64,000 bases of DNA from Pardosa pseudoannulata (GCA_032207245.1 CM063498.1:86366716-86430715); one strand, 5' to 3'. Positions 1 through 12,177 are shown, counted from the stretch's first letter. Notes: generated by a model from the sequence alone, not told the origin. Program-made: numbers and translations.

Positions 1-2555
1 AAGTAAAACTGCTTAATGACCTAAAGAGAGGTGTAATTTAGGTATAGAATTGCCAAAAACTAAATTATTATAAAAAGTACTTGAAATAAAAATCATTTAA
101 GTGTTATAAAAATTTATTACACTTATATATATTTCCGTATAAATATTGTAAATTATTTTACACATTTATCTTTACATAAAGGATTTGAAACTACCTTTGT
201 AAGAAATCTACATATAAACTTTTTTTTTTTTTTTTAATATAACAAAAGTTTATTTTAGCAATGATCAAATGTTAAATGAAACTTTGATATGAAAATTAAG
301 CCATTCAATAGAAATTCTACAACTAAGTTGTGTTAAATGATGTGCAAGATAGCAACAATCAACTAAACCATTTTTGAAAGCTCACTATGTAAATAACATA
401 ATTTTTGGGGTTGATGCAGATCTGCAACATGGTGATACAAAGGGTTAAAATAGCAAATAGTTGGAATAAAAGTCTAATTTATGTTATTCTTTCCTGTTGT
501 AATCGAACAGCTGTATAGATATTAATTTCTGTTAATATATATTAATTCAAGAGGATATAATGCTACTAAACATTTTAATACTTTGTTGGTGCACTTTTTT
601 CATTAACAATCATCAAACAGAGAGTTCTTTTCTGAAAGTATAGTTTTTTTTTTGGTAGTGTATGAAAAAGATAATAATAGTACATCAGATAATTTATCTA
701 TTAATGTTTAAATTCAATAACTTAATATTATAACTACCAATTAAATTGCTTAATTCAAAGGTAATAAACTGCTTTCATTCTTCCATACTTGTTTAATAAA
801 GACTTGAAACAAGTTTTATTTCCATTAAATATTAAAAATAAAAGTAGCAAAAATCTGTTTTATTGAGATAAAAATTATATTTTTAAAGACCATTAACTTC
901 GAGTTTTTAATTTCATGTATTAACACTAAAGGATGTAAAATTGCAGACTCTTTATACCAGTGCATGGATTTCCCTATAATTTATATATGATTAAAAAATG
1001 TATTAATTCACCATTAAAAATTTTAGATTTGTGAATTAATGTCTTTTAGTCAGCTCATTAGGACACAAAAATTGTTTTTCCATTTATTTTCAAGTTATAT
1101 TATTAGCATTTTATCCTCTAAAATAATAAAGGTGTTAGTACAAAAGAATATGTTAATTTCAAATTTAAACTGTATGTTAATTTTTTTTTGTTTCCTCAAA
1201 TAAAATTTTTTTTTCTAAAATATTTTTCAGGGTATATATATATATATGTATATATTCTCATTAGACTTTTATTCATTGTACTGATATATATATTTTATAT
1301 GACATATTCTACATATTGTAAGATGAAATCTGAGCTAGATTATTATTTAACTTTAAAATGCACATTTTTGAGACCATCTTTTATTTATTTTCACAAGAAT
1401 TACATTCCATATTCCATATGAAAATTAAATATGAAAGGTAGCTCTGTATTAGCTTTTAATTTTAATTCATAAACAATTTAACACAGATTCTTTATATGTA
1501 AATTTTTTATTTGCATTCAAAAATAAGTTGAAAAATATTTAATAAACTTATAGAGTGCAGTGTAATTGGAAGAAATTTTAAAATTAAGGATTGTATTGTT
1601 ATTTTGTGTAAGGTGTTAGAATTTGTTAAAATTAAGTAACTTTTTCAAAGGAAAATCAAAAACAATAATAAAATATGCATGATAATGATAATAAAACTTA
1701 TCATTTTTTATTTTTTATAAAGATAAACTTCTCATATATAAAATATTTAGCGTTAGATCAAAGGTTAGTATTAACCGTCTAACTGCTAAGAAGCACTATC
1801 GCGCTTGTCTTGTGCTGTGTCAAAAATGTATAGAAGTGTGATCGCACTGTTGTATTTTACTGTAATTTCCACACTAGAGATTGTCTCATTTTTCTCTCAA
1901 TTAAGGGGAAAATTATAGTAATACCGGAGAAGAGCAATAGCACTTCTCCGCACTAAAATGGTTAACACTTTTACCTGTTAGATTACAATTTTATTTGTCA
2001 TATTAATTTCTCCCTTTACCTCAAATACTATTGTTATTTACATTAATTCTTCCTGTATTGGGTAATTGCAAAATTTTTATAAAAATATTCTTCATAATTA
2101 CTTAATGTTATATAGTGTTGTGCATTGAAATTCATATAAAGCATCAAACACACCCTAAATATACATTTTACAATTAATTCGGACCAAAGAAATTTTAAGA
2201 TTTTCTAAAATGACTTGGCTGGTATGCTAACCATATTCAAGGAATATATTAGGAGCTAAATGATTAATAAATATAATCATTTTGAAACTATATAATTTTA
2301 AAAATTAAATACTAATTATATTGCTTTTATATGAGTAGAAAATTAAATTTATGAAAATTAAATAGCTGGTTTTAAATTTTAAAACTAGTTAGATTACACT
2401 TTTGTGTATTATGTGCTTAAATATTTTTAATCGAAAGGTTTAATAAATTTTGTGTTTGTATGAATATTTTTTATTATTCTCCAATTATAGAGAAATGTAT
2501 AATGCCACTTAACTTTTTGTGTGTTCTCTGATGTATTTCTATTTTTATTTTAAAG
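1..2555 (+). other. Itpr intron, upstream end cut by window
   Basis: AT-rich intronic DNA before the first exon seen. Apart from the short TTAA-flanked MITE at 1775-1961 and an AT-only ORF around 1188-1421 that I regard as chance, I see nothing. Confidence 0.6.
1775..1961. mobile_element. TTAA-flanked MITE (piggyBac-like), 187 bp
   Basis: TTAA stands on both sides (1771-1774 and 1962-1965). The left end ccgtctaactgctaagaag and the reverse complement of the right end, ccattttagtgcggagaag, form imperfect terminal inverted repeats. It is GC-richer than the surrounding DNA and has no coding capacity. A TTAA duplication is typical of piggyBac-type transposition; class assignment is inferred from that. 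Confidence 0.55.
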
Positions 2556-2676
2556 ACTCATCAGCCTGTATTTGTTCGTCTTCTTCAAGGAGCTTTTCGA
2601 TTATCAAATTGTCCATGGTTAACAATACCTCAAAGAATGAATGTTGAAAGCTGCATAAAAACATTATCTGATATTG
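2556..2676 (+). CDS. Itpr: Itpr exon: helical regulatory region
   Basis: 121-nt exon between acceptor ttttaaag and donor gtaatt, entered in phase 0 and left in phase 1. It reads HQPVFVRLLQGAF, CPWLTIPQR and NVESCIKTLSDI. This matches the cytosolic armadillo-like stretch that precedes the VDLDSQV/NWRLSARNAARRD segment in IP3 receptors. The next exon found (12499) is in phase 0 and starts about 60 residues too late, so an exon between them is unaccounted for. Confidence 0.85.
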
Positions 2677-2793
2677 GTAATTATTTTCTTTCAAATTATA
2701 TTGAAAAACTGTATACCATATTTAACATATTTATCAAATATGAATCCAGAATTTTAATCAGATTATCAAATTATAAAATTGTTTTAACAGTGT

Positions 2794-2985
2794 TGTTAAA
2801 TTAGTGTCATAATAAACACTGTCTTCTTACTAAAAATTCCAACTAACACACATTTGCACTAATAAAATTGAATTTATTTACTAGCTAGCGGCCACACCAC
2901 CGCTACTTACAAATTCCATTGCTCAACTGCTTTTTTCTTTTTACATATGTGGCGTAGCGCCACCTATAGTTCACAATTCGTAACA
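2794..2985 (-). repeat. BEL/Pao 3' LTR
   Basis: 192-bp long terminal repeat. It matches 8575-8772 with the only difference I see in the T-tract (ttttttcttttt here, a pure longer T run in the other copy). The short inverted repeat ggcgtagcgcc lies near its end. In element orientation the purine-rich stretch just before it (aacggcgggag) is the likely polypurine tract. Confidence 0.93.
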
Positions 2986-3165
2986 CTCCCGCCGTTGAAA
3001 TTAACAATTTCAAACAATTAAACATGAATAATAGAAACATAAATGTACTATGACAGAAATTAATACTAAATAACAAGTTTAAACGTTAAAAAAATTGCAG
3101 TTACTGCTTAATAACTGAAAATTATAGAATGAAGTTCGATATTTAAATATATACAATACAAATAG

Positions 3166-3975
3166 TTATTCCACAGGAAGAATACATACATCACGTACAT
3201 TTCTTTTTAGAAATTTTTGGTTTGGCAAGCGTACAGTTACTACTCTTACCCTGTTATCCCTACCATGAAAAATCTGAGCTATTCTTCCCACTAGCCATTT
3301 TGTTGACGGCAAATTTTCATCTTTAACTAATACAAGAGTACCTAATTGAACGTCGTCCTTTACAAATTTCCATTTGTGACGCTCTTGCAAATTATTAAGG
3401 TAGTCCCGTTTCCACAGTTTCCATATTTTCTGTGTATATTTGGTAATCTTTTGCCACTTAGTCAATCTATTCTCATTTATTTCAGATAAATCTGGTTCTA
3501 CGAGGGATGTGAGAGGTCTTCCTACCAAAAAATGACCTGGGGTCAAAATTTCAAAATTATCAAAGTCTGCCGAAATAGGAGTGAGAGGTCTAGAATTTAA
3601 CACTCCTTCTATCTCAGTCAAAATCGTTAAGAATTCCTCCAAACTCAAATGTTGATTACCTACAATTCTCTTAAAATGGAACTTGAACGATTTGACTCCA
3701 GCCTCCCATATTCCTCCAAAATTTGGTGACCTAGGTGGGATGAATTTCCACTCTACGCCCTCAGTGTTATAGAAATTAGCTAAATTTTCATCTGGGAGCA
3801 CAACTAATTTTTGCAACCTTTTAATTTCGAGGTTAGCACCACTAAACGTTTTAGAATTATCGCTCATAATTCTAGCACATTTCCCCCGTCTAGCGAAAAA
3901 TCGCCTTAGGCTAGCAATGAATGATTGACTCGTTAGATCGGTAACGAAGTCCAAATGTATGGCCTTAGTACTCAT
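3166..3975 (-). pseudogene. pol: BEL/Pao integrase core and C-terminal domain
   Basis: 269-codon frame that continues Pol after two lesions. Upstream (3976-4124) the reading frame is recognisable but shifted by one base near 4088-4095 and cut by the TAA at 4125. Visible: MSTKAIHLDFVTDLTSQS and MSDNSKTFSGAN (first two acidic residues of the DDE triad), GGIWEAGVKSFKFH (Glu), then a C-terminal DUF5641-like domain with WLVGRIAQIFHG and VRVVTVRLPN. The usual SDNG is SDNS here. The Met at 3975 is internal, not a true start. Confidence 0.9.
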
Positions 3976-4124
3976 ACATACGTAGACTGCAATGTAAGTT
4001 TTGTTAAGAGTCCCCTTTCTTTGATTTTTATATTTTACAGCAAAGGGACCGCAGAAATCAACACCGGTGATATTAAATGGATAGGTTGGTGTACACGCTC
4101 TCTGGGTAACTCAGCCATTATTTG

Positions 4125-7100
4125 TTAAGCTGTAACAGGTTTATTCTTGAAACATGTTAGACATACATGAACTATCTTTCTACAATTGTTTCTGCCATTG
4201 AGAGGCCAGAACTTTTGCCGAACCTGATGTAAGAGGGCTTGCGATCCTACATGAAAGTACTTTAAGTGATAATAGTTTAAAATGACTGCAGTTAAAGGAT
4301 GTTTACCTGGTAAGACAATGGGATGTTTGCTGTTTGCGGGTAGGTCCGAATTGGACAATCGTCCGCCTACTCTCATAAGTCCTATTTCATCGAGAAATAC
4401 ATTGAGAGACGCTACTCTACTTTTGGGGGAAACACACTTACCCATTTTCAGCTGCTCTATTTCCTCCCTAAACTCACTTCGTTGTATACCTAATAGTATC
4501 CAATTTTCAGCTGCTCTTACCTCATTTAAGGAAAGCACACCACACTTCCTTGTACTAGATCTTTTGCAATTGTGGACAAATCTGAAAATAAAACTTACAA
4601 TACGAATAAGTTTAGTATAATTAGAAAACAAATTAACAATATCATCCACAAGATGTGGTTCTCTATATGTAACTAAAGTCAACTTAGGATAGTCCCGCAG
4701 TTCATTGTTAAAGTCTTTTAGCTCTTCTGTACAATCTTCCAAATTCTCAGCTAAGTCCTGTTTGGGAAGTTCAAATCTTGTCAGAAAGTCACTGCATGAC
4801 CACCATTTGGAACTGTTCACAAGATAGTCAGCTTTCCCACCACGTGTTAGAAGATCTGCTGGGTTGTCTTTCGTAGGGCAATAGAACCATTCCCTCGGCT
4901 CTGTCAGACTTTTAATTTCATTTACTCGGTTGGCAACAAATGATTTCCATTTACTGCTGGATCCCTTGATCCAACACAACACAATTTTTGCATCTGTCCA
5001 ATAAAACATTGTTGAAATTTTCTTTAGATCAAATACCTTTTTTATTTCATAACCTAAACGAGCTGCAAGTAAAGCTCCGAGTAGTTCAAGACGAGGTAAC
5101 GTAACTCTTTTAACAGGTGCAACACGACACTTTGATGCAATAAAGTTCACAGAAGTTCTTCCTTGATTTACAAATCTAACATAGACAACTGCTCCATACG
5201 CTTTTTGACTGGCATCTGAAAAGCAATGTAGCTCTATCGAATCTGCATCTGGACTCAGAACAAATCTAGGAACTGTAATCTTACTTAGATCCAGACACTC
5301 AGAACACCACTTAACCCATTCTTCACTGATATCCTTTGGAAGTTCATCATCCCAAGTTAATTTTCGAACCCAAAGTTCTTGGAGTAAGAATTTAAGTCTA
5401 ACGGTGAATGGGGTTAATAACCCAAGAGGGTCGAATATTTTTCCTGCTGTTTTTAGGATGAAGCGTTTCGTATTCTCTCTGTTATTAAGCGACGATATCA
5501 AACTACATGCATCTATGCTCAAGCTATCTTGACAAGTATCCCAGGACATTCCCAGGACCTTTAGTCTCTCATTTGAGTTGTCGACTCTATAAGGATGAAT
5601 CTCAAATCCATCTTCTTCCCATCTTTTCATCAATTCAAGATCATTAGTTACCCATTTACGCAAATTCATAGCTGCTTCATTCATAATTTGTTTGGCTTTA
5701 CGCGAAATTCTTAAAGCCTCTTCAACTTCATCTTGACCTGTAATAAAATCGTCCACGTAAATACATGTATTCAAAGTTTCAAATACCTCTGGATTGTCTT
5801 CTCTATATTTTTCTAAATGTTTCTTTATTGTGGCAGCCAATAGAAATGGACTTGATTTTACTCCAAAATTTACATGCCGAAATCTGTATATCTGCAATTT
5901 TACATCAATTAATGAAGTATTTTCCACAAATAGGAACCGCACTGCGTCTCTATCTTTTTCTGCCAGTGAAATTTGCAGAAATGCTTTTTCTACATCTGCC
6001 AAAATAGCAATTTTGTTCAGTCTGAATTTAATCAGCAAATGGAACATGTTAGGACTTAAATTTGCCCCTGTCCATAAACAGTCATTCAACGATAACTGTC
6101 CCACTTCATGTGAGCTACCATCGAACACTATTCTGGTCTTAGTCGATGCACTAGCTTCTCTGAATACCGGTTGATGTGGCAAGTAGAAAATTGGTCTATG
6201 TTTTGTATCTTTATTTGTAACTTCTTCAATAATCCCTTGTTTCAGGTAGTCGTCGAATATTTCTCTATACGTTGAAAATAGTGATTTGTCGTAATTCATG
6301 CGTTTTAAAAGACCCCTTAGCCTTTTCTCCGCTACAGTGTAATTGTCTGCCAGTTCATTCCAGTCTTTCTTCCAAGGCAAACTGACTTCATAACGTCCAT
6401 ATTTGAAGCATACAGTTTCATTAAAAATTTCTAAACCCTTGTCTTCTTCATGACAATAAGGGTCATCCTTAATCCCAAGTGATTCTAACTCGAAGAATCT
6501 TTTTAATTCCGATTCTGAGCTTTCATTAACAAGCCCACAATACGATGAATTGTCCTGAAGTGAATCATTCACACTACCACTAACTATGTATCCAAACACA
6601 CTATTTTGAAAAACTAAACCTGTGTGAGGAATATAAATTTTTCCAGTTCGTAATATATCATAAAAAACTTCTACGCCAAGCAATAAATCCAACTTTTCTG
6701 ATTTGTAGAATTCTGAATCCGCGAGTTTTACTTTCTCAGGGATCATAATATTCCGAATGTCGATACTCTTTGCAGGAGTCATGCCTGCTATTTTTGGAAT
6801 TATTAAAAACTCTAGTCTTCTCTTATATGTTTGTTCTTTATTACAAATACGCGCAACTGCCTTTCTTTTAACTGTGGTTGAAACACCAGAAATCCCATTT
6901 ACGGAGATATTTGTTTTTGTTTCCTTTAGATTGAGAGAGTTCGCAAGTTCAGCTGTACAAAAACAAGAAATACTTCCGCTGTCACATAACGCTCTCGCAG
7001 CTACTAAATTTCCATTGCTGGCTTCTATAAACACACAAGCAGTAGACAAAACTACACTTCTGTTATTAACGACTCTTGCATCAGCCGTGTACGCCTCACT

Positions 7101-7271
7101 TTGTCTAGACTGAAAGGAAACCGCATTCGCGTTTAAAGTACTATTTATGTTCTGATTTTCTGATTCATTCGACGAGCTGTTCTTATTACCTCTATCTAAA
7201 TCATCTGTCGAGAAAGTTTCGTTTTGAAAACACAAGAGCGAATTGTGCTTTTTTTTGCACACTCTACACAT
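4125..7271 (-). pseudogene. pol: BEL/Pao Pol: protease, reverse transcriptase, RNase H
   Basis: 1,048-codon open frame. It starts inside a Gag-type zinc knuckle. The aspartic protease motif CDSG is near residue 95. A Pao-type linker follows (about 100-300). The reverse transcriptase runs from about 350 to 560, with catalytic Asp in ILADVEKAFLQ and the YVDD box near residue 505. An RNase H-like domain (A17/Pao type) has LHCFSDASQKAYGAV near 685. The frame ends with the HHCC-type zinc region of integrase (HLKYFHVGSQALLHQVRQKF, CLTCFKNK). It stops at TAA (4125-4127) where the family continues into the integrase core, so this is a premature stop. The RT and RNase H parts look intact. Confidence 0.93.
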
Positions 7272-7275
7272 ATAA

Positions 7276-8376
7276 TCAGAAGGGCAATTTTTTTACACTA
7301 TGTGAATTTAAACAACAGAAACACAAATTCTGTTTTCTTACAAATTCTAATCTCTCTTTTACACTAAGCTTCTGAAATTTTATACACTTATATAACTTGT
7401 GATTCAAACCGCACAGCTTGCATAAATGTTGCGAATGTTTCTCGTTTGTATTAGAAACTACAGCGGTGATTTTGTGCGCACATTTTTTAGAATTAATTAC
7501 ACTCTTTGAAGCATTAAGTGTTCTCGCATGATCTTTAAGAAATTCTAGAAGATCCGTTAAGGCTGGCAAATTTTCCTTTTCTAATTTCCGTTCCCACCAA
7601 ATCTTGGTACTGGGATCTAACTTTTGTGCTAAAACATAAGCAAATATATTGGAAGAAAACCCATCAACACTTTGTTTTAAAGCTTCCAATGACCTCACAC
7701 ATTCATTCGTAATATCTATTAAATTTAGAATATATGATGCCGATTCATTTTGCATAGGCTGCATGTTCATAAACCGTTTCAGATGAGCATATACTTGTTC
7801 TCGCTGATTCGAGAACCTTTCTTCTAGTAAAGAAAAGGCCAACTTATAATTTGAATCAACTATAGAGACTGACTGTATGATGCGGTATGCATCCCCTCTC
7901 AAGGCCGATTTTAAGTATTGCAATTTGACAGCATCTGTTAAATTTGGATTTTGATCCACACTAGCTTTAAATATATCTTTAAATGAAAGCCATTCATGTA
8001 AGTTTCCCGAAAATGTGGGTAACGTAATTTTAGGCAATTTAACATTATTTTCAGAGCTTATACTATTTATATTACACTTATCAATTTTATCTGTCTTTGC
8101 GATTTTCTCTAATTTACGCTTAATTTCAAATTCTGTTTCTAAAAGTGTTTCATCAATCTCTTCTTTTTCTTTTGTGTATTCATCTATATTTTCAACATCA
8201 GCTAACTCAAACACTGCATTAAAAATATCATTTAACTCAACCTCTATAACTTTAAATTTACTTGATAACACTTCTAAGTCAGATTTTTGTACATCTGTTT
8301 CTGCTATTTTCTGTCTTAACTTTGTTAGTTGAGTTTTCAAAGTTCGCTTTTTGGCCAAATGCCCTTTCAGAGACAT
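7276..8376 (-). CDS. gag: BEL/Pao Gag-like protein
   Basis: 366-codon frame starting with MSLKGHLAKKRTLKTQ, about 200 bp inside the 5' LTR. It has an N-terminal charged coiled-coil stretch (residues 1-110), then LPKITLPTFSGNLHEWLSFK and the rest of a DUF1759-type Gag domain (about 125-290), and a Cys/His region near the end (CGLNHKLYKC, LCFCCLNSH). The frame stops inside this Cys/His region. The missing knuckle opens the next ORF (MCRVCKKKHNSLLC) one frame away, across a run of seven A on the minus strand (about 7285-7291). So Gag and Pol were probably one frame, now separated by a single-base indel or a +1 shift. Confidence 0.9.
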   Translation of the reverse strand: MSLKGHLAKKRTLKTQLTKLRQKIAETDVQKSDLEVLSSKFKVIEVELNDIFNAVFELADVENIDEYTKEKEEIDETLLETEFEIKRKLEKIAKTDKIDKCNINSISSENNVKLPKITLPTFSGNLHEWLSFKDIFKASVDQNPNLTDAVKLQYLKSALRGDAYRIIQSVSIVDSNYKLAFSLLEERFSNQREQVYAHLKRFMNMQPMQNESASYILNLIDITNECVRSLEALKQSVDGFSSNIFAYVLAQKLDPSTKIWWERKLEKENLPALTDLLEFLKDHARTLNASKSVINSKKCAHKITAVVSNTNEKHSQHLCKLCGLNHKLYKCIKFQKLSVKERLEFVRKQNLCFCCLNSHSVKKLPF

Positions 8377-8574
8377 TTTAAATTAAGTATCGGCTTAATT
8401 ACTAAACAAATAAATCTTTCTAATAAGGGTACTTACCCTTTGACTTCTATGGATCCTAATAAGGGTATATCCAAACACTCTATTCTTCAATAGGTAACAC
8501 AAACACAAAGGAGTTTGCGTTTTCGATTTCACTCTATTCTTGCCAATTGCTGGCTGCTGCTTCTCGACGGACCA

Positions 8575-8772
8575 TGTTAAATTAGTGTCATAATAAACAC
8601 TGTCTTCTTACTAAAAATTCCAACTAACACACATTTGCACTAATAAAATTGAATTTATTTACTAGCTAGCGGCCACACCACCGCTACTTACAAATTCCAT
8701 TGCTCAACTGCTTTTTTTTTTTTTTTTTTACATATGTGGCGTAGCGCCACCTATAGTTCACAATTCGTAACA
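8575..8772 (-). repeat. BEL/Pao 5' LTR
   Basis: 198-bp long terminal repeat, six bases longer than its partner through expansion of a T-tract. Immediately inside it, on the minus strand, the sequence TGGTCCGTCGAG begins with the TGG expected of a primer-binding site for a tRNA ending in CCA. I do not assign the tRNA. Confidence 0.93.
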
Positions 8773-9879
8773 AGTGTAGTTAGGACTGAAGTTAAAGGAG
8801 AGGCTTAACATACTTGATTACCCCCTTCTTCAATATTCTGAAATTTAATGTATTGAATTTTAAACATGAAATAAAAATACATTTCCAAATATAAATTTCT
8901 TATAAACTGATTACTTAATCAAAATTTAATTTTAAAGTAAAAATTTAAATTTTTCAAATTTTTATTTATCTTTTAAATTGTGCAATTTTTTTTGGCTCCA
9001 AATTGTTTTATACATTTAGTGAAACATATTACACAATATTATGCATAAACTTTTTGATATATATAATTTTGCATTCTGTATAATTATTAATATTAAATAT
9101 TAATATTAATTTTTATTTAATCTTTCTCTAAATTATATATTTTTTAAGTTAAAAAATAGTTATATATGGAGAGGGGGGCTTTAATCCAGTCTTTAGGACT
9201 TCCCCCAGTAAATCTTGATTTTGGTCCTGAGTGTTGCTGATTTTATATTGTCTTTTTCCTGACATATAATTGTCAGACAATATTTGGTAATGTAAATGTA
9301 CTAAATTACTATTGTTAAGCATTACTTAATGCCCCCAGCAACTTAATGGAAAAGGATAAAACATTAAACCTAGTGACAAAAAATGATAGATTATATCTAG
9401 AGTAATATTAAAATTTATCATCCTCTATAAATAATAATTATTTAGGTTTCAAAAGTGTTTTCCTGCATCATCCAAAGTTTTGTTAGGAAAAGGAATGTAT
9501 TAGTAATTAAAAGTTGTTTCACAAAAATTATAGTTTATAATATAAATGACAGAATTGTAGTATTAAAATTATGTCACTTACATTCTTGTTTAAGTAAATC
9601 ATTAAATGTAGTATATCTGGATGTTAAGAACATTTAACTAAATTTCAAATTAGTTTCTTAGTCTGGATTTTCAGTTGTCTAATATGTGTTAAAAAGTTAT
9701 TCATTATGCAATACTATATAATGTACACATATAGAAATATAATTTTTAATAATACAAAAATATACCTTTTTATTTCTAAATTTTTATTTGTACAGGTGCA
9801 TGTTGTGTTTAGTATTATTAATTGATAAAGAAATTTTCAGCAATCTATAATGGGGAAATTCTGATTCTTTCTGCCATGA

Positions 9880-10640
9880 TTATCTAATATGTTAGGTTTT
9901 TCATCTCCCTTCTTAAACTCCCCTCTACACTGCTCGAATGCGTGGCCGTCCAATAGATGGCACCACAGAACCTGTGCCAAGCTTTTCTCACCTTCAATTT
10001 TAAGCTGAACTTTAACTTTATTTTGTACTTTTTTTTATTTTTCCTTTTGTAAGGCAGCTTTAACCATTTTTTTAATCTCTTTTCTTCATTTCACTTTTAT
10101 TGTACTGTCTAAACAGTACCATTTCTTAATAATAATAATAATAATAAAATATATATATATATAAAATTTAAAAAAACCATAAAAATCCTTTGCTATCCTT
10201 AAACTCTCTATTCTTATCTATCCATAATCTTTCTCTTAGTATTTTTATATTGTTATTATTACTTAGTAATTTTTTTGGGCCTAGTATTTTATAATTTTAT
10301 TTTGTATCTTAAAGACCTGCATTTTTTTTGGTATTATTTGATCTTAAGGACTGGACACTCCTCATGAATTTAATTAGCCCTTGTGTGCAAAACAGTAGAC
10401 CGTAGTGCTCCTAACCAAACCAAACCAAACCAAACCTCATGAATTTAATAGCTTCACAACAGGGGATAAGGCCTACGGCCAAGGTACCCCAGTCAACCCT
10501 CCAATCAGATCTAAGTAGATCCCATTCACTACACTTGATAATGTATGAGTGGGTGTCACTATTAGCATGAGTTATGCTCTTATTTAGATAAATAATGTAA
10601 CATGTAAATCTTATATTCAGTTGCATCATTTTTCTTTGTT
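9880..10640. repeat. Unidentified GC-richer repeat-like segment
   Basis: This stretch is less AT-biased than its surroundings (for example aatgcgtggccgtccaatag and ggcctacggccaaggtaccc). It contains an (aat)n tract at 10127-10147 and a small SINE tail. On the minus strand, 10411-10629 reads ECDLL-like text (WDLLRSDWRVDWGTLAVGLI) that looks coding, but I do not recognise it. It is probably a decayed transposon. Confidence 0.35.
10375..10434 (+). mobile_element. 5'-truncated SINE: 60-bp tail insertion
   Basis: It matches the 3' part of the SINE at 32530-32702 (tagcccttgtgtgcaaaaca, then gtagaccgtag) and ends in four ccaaa units. A 15-bp direct repeat cctcatgaatttaat flanks it (10360-10374 and 10435-10449), a clear target-site duplication. 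So this short fragment is a genuine insertion, truncated at its 5' end as in target-primed reverse transcription. Confidence 0.8.
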
Positions 10641-10784
10641 TTCATTACTACTGCCCAGGTTTCGTTGATTTATAGCATTTTGATATAAATCATGATTTAA
10701 ATCACTGGAAATAAAAAAAAACACATTGATTTAAATATATATATATATATATACATACATTATGTGAATATTTAAAAATTGATT

Positions 10785-11311
10785 CAGACATGCCAATTAC
10801 TCTGGTTTCTTCAGAGCATCTCCAGAGAAATGAGAAAATTTCATAACTCCAGAAACTTCTCAGATTTCTCTGAAAAATAACAAACTTTTGAACAGCAGAA
10901 AGACTAAAATTCAGCAATTAAATAAAAAGTTTTGTAATAAAAAATAATGCTGAATGTTACTCTTTTCACACAGTAATGCTGCATGTTAAAAGCTTTCAGT
11001 GCTGTGCGGAAAAACCAAACTGAATTTAGGCCAAATTTGAATAGACAAACTCTAGAATCCCTGATGATAGAAAAAATGGAAATATTTTAATCAGGGTCAA
11101 TGCTGCTATAAGAAACACTGTTCCGAAAAATAAGTTGTTAAAGCTAAAAAAGCTACTCATAAATTTTTGAATTCATAAATTTTAATTTATTTTTTACAGT
11201 TTGCTACTGTGTAAATATTTTAAATTTAATTTTAATTTAGAAACCTTTAAGATATGTACTTATGTATAATCTGCAATTCCAGACACAAGTGCCTGAATGT
11301 TGGCATGTCTG
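10785..11311 (+). mobile_element. Deletion derivative of the hAT element at 37083-39834
   Basis: 527-bp copy. Ends cagacatgccaat and gttggcatgtctg are inverted repeats (12 of 13) and match the ends of the larger hAT. The first 150 bp match its 5' non-coding region and the last 350 bp its 3' part, including the dimerisation-domain coding sequence (gtgctgtgcggaaaaaccaa). Everything between is gone. It lies in the same orientation as the parent. Confidence 0.85.
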
Positions 11312-11654
11312 ATGATTTTTTATTGCATGAATAGACAGTTTCACCAGTGATATTACAAGACACTGTAACTCATACTTTAGCATTTGCAAAGAGAAATAAA
11401 GTTTATTTCTTTAGTAGTAAAATTTCTGATTAGATTTCTCTCTGGATTTTTTCTTAATCTGACATCAAATCCATAATATTTTCTCCTATATTCGTTTTTG
11501 TATTTTATTTAAATACTAATGTTTTGAAAACTGACTTGATAGATAGCTTTTTATGTTTGTAAACATGAGGAAAAATGTGAACAGTTTTATGAGAATTTGA
11601 GGAGGAATAAAATAAATCATATTTCATGTTTTAATACATAATTTGTTATATGCA

Positions 11655-11795
<141 letters not shown>

Positions 11796-11943
11796 CACAT
11801 ATTAAGTAAATAAGTAGTATAATGAAAACTTAATCATTAATCATAATAAATTTGATTCTAACTTAAATAATTTCATTTTTAATGTTCAATATATATATAA
11901 AAAATAAATAAAAATCAAATTTGAATCCAACAACCTGATTTAA

Positions 11944-12177
11944 CCCTTTCGTGGGCCATGGGAAGATTACTTCCCACCTACATGATCTTACAAAATACAT
12001 CTTTGGGAAGCGCAAAACCCATTATAATATATTGGTCTTGTTATTGAAATGACGGGAAGACTGATTCCCACTTTGGTTTTGCACTGTCATCAATTGTTCG
12101 ATTGATTGAATAAAATTAGCAGCTCTGTTTTGAAAGTTTGGAAACGTGGAGTGAGAAATAAATGGCCCACGAAAGTT
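11944..12177. mobile_element. TTAA-flanked MITE (piggyBac-like), 234 bp
   Basis: TTAA on both sides (11940-11943 and 12178-12181). The left terminus ccctttcgtgggccatgg and the right terminus read in reverse, aactttcgtgggccattt, match at 15 of 18 positions. No coding capacity. It is a different family from the element at 1775-1961. Confidence 0.75.

Larger units (their letters stand above)
2794..8772 (-). mobile_element. BEL/Pao LTR retrotransposon, antisense in Itpr intron
   Basis: 5,979-bp element read on the minus strand. LTRs at 8575-8772 (5') and 2794-2985 (3') start TGTTAAATTAG and end TTCGTAACA; they appear identical outside one T-tract. A perfect 5-bp target duplication AGTGT flanks it (2789-2793 and 8773-8777). 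Internal order is Gag, protease, reverse transcriptase, RNase H, integrase, as in BEL/Pao (protease and RNase H before integrase). Three lesions interrupt the coding sequence: a one-base shift near 7285, a stop at 4125-4127 and a shift near 4090. There is no envelope-like frame. GC content is clearly higher than in the surrounding intron. The near-identical LTRs indicate a recent insertion. Confidence 0.95.

Noticed and set aside
1188..1421. 77-codon ORF rich in Ile/Tyr/Phe
   Set aside because: Composition follows the AT-rich DNA; no domain and no conserved context.
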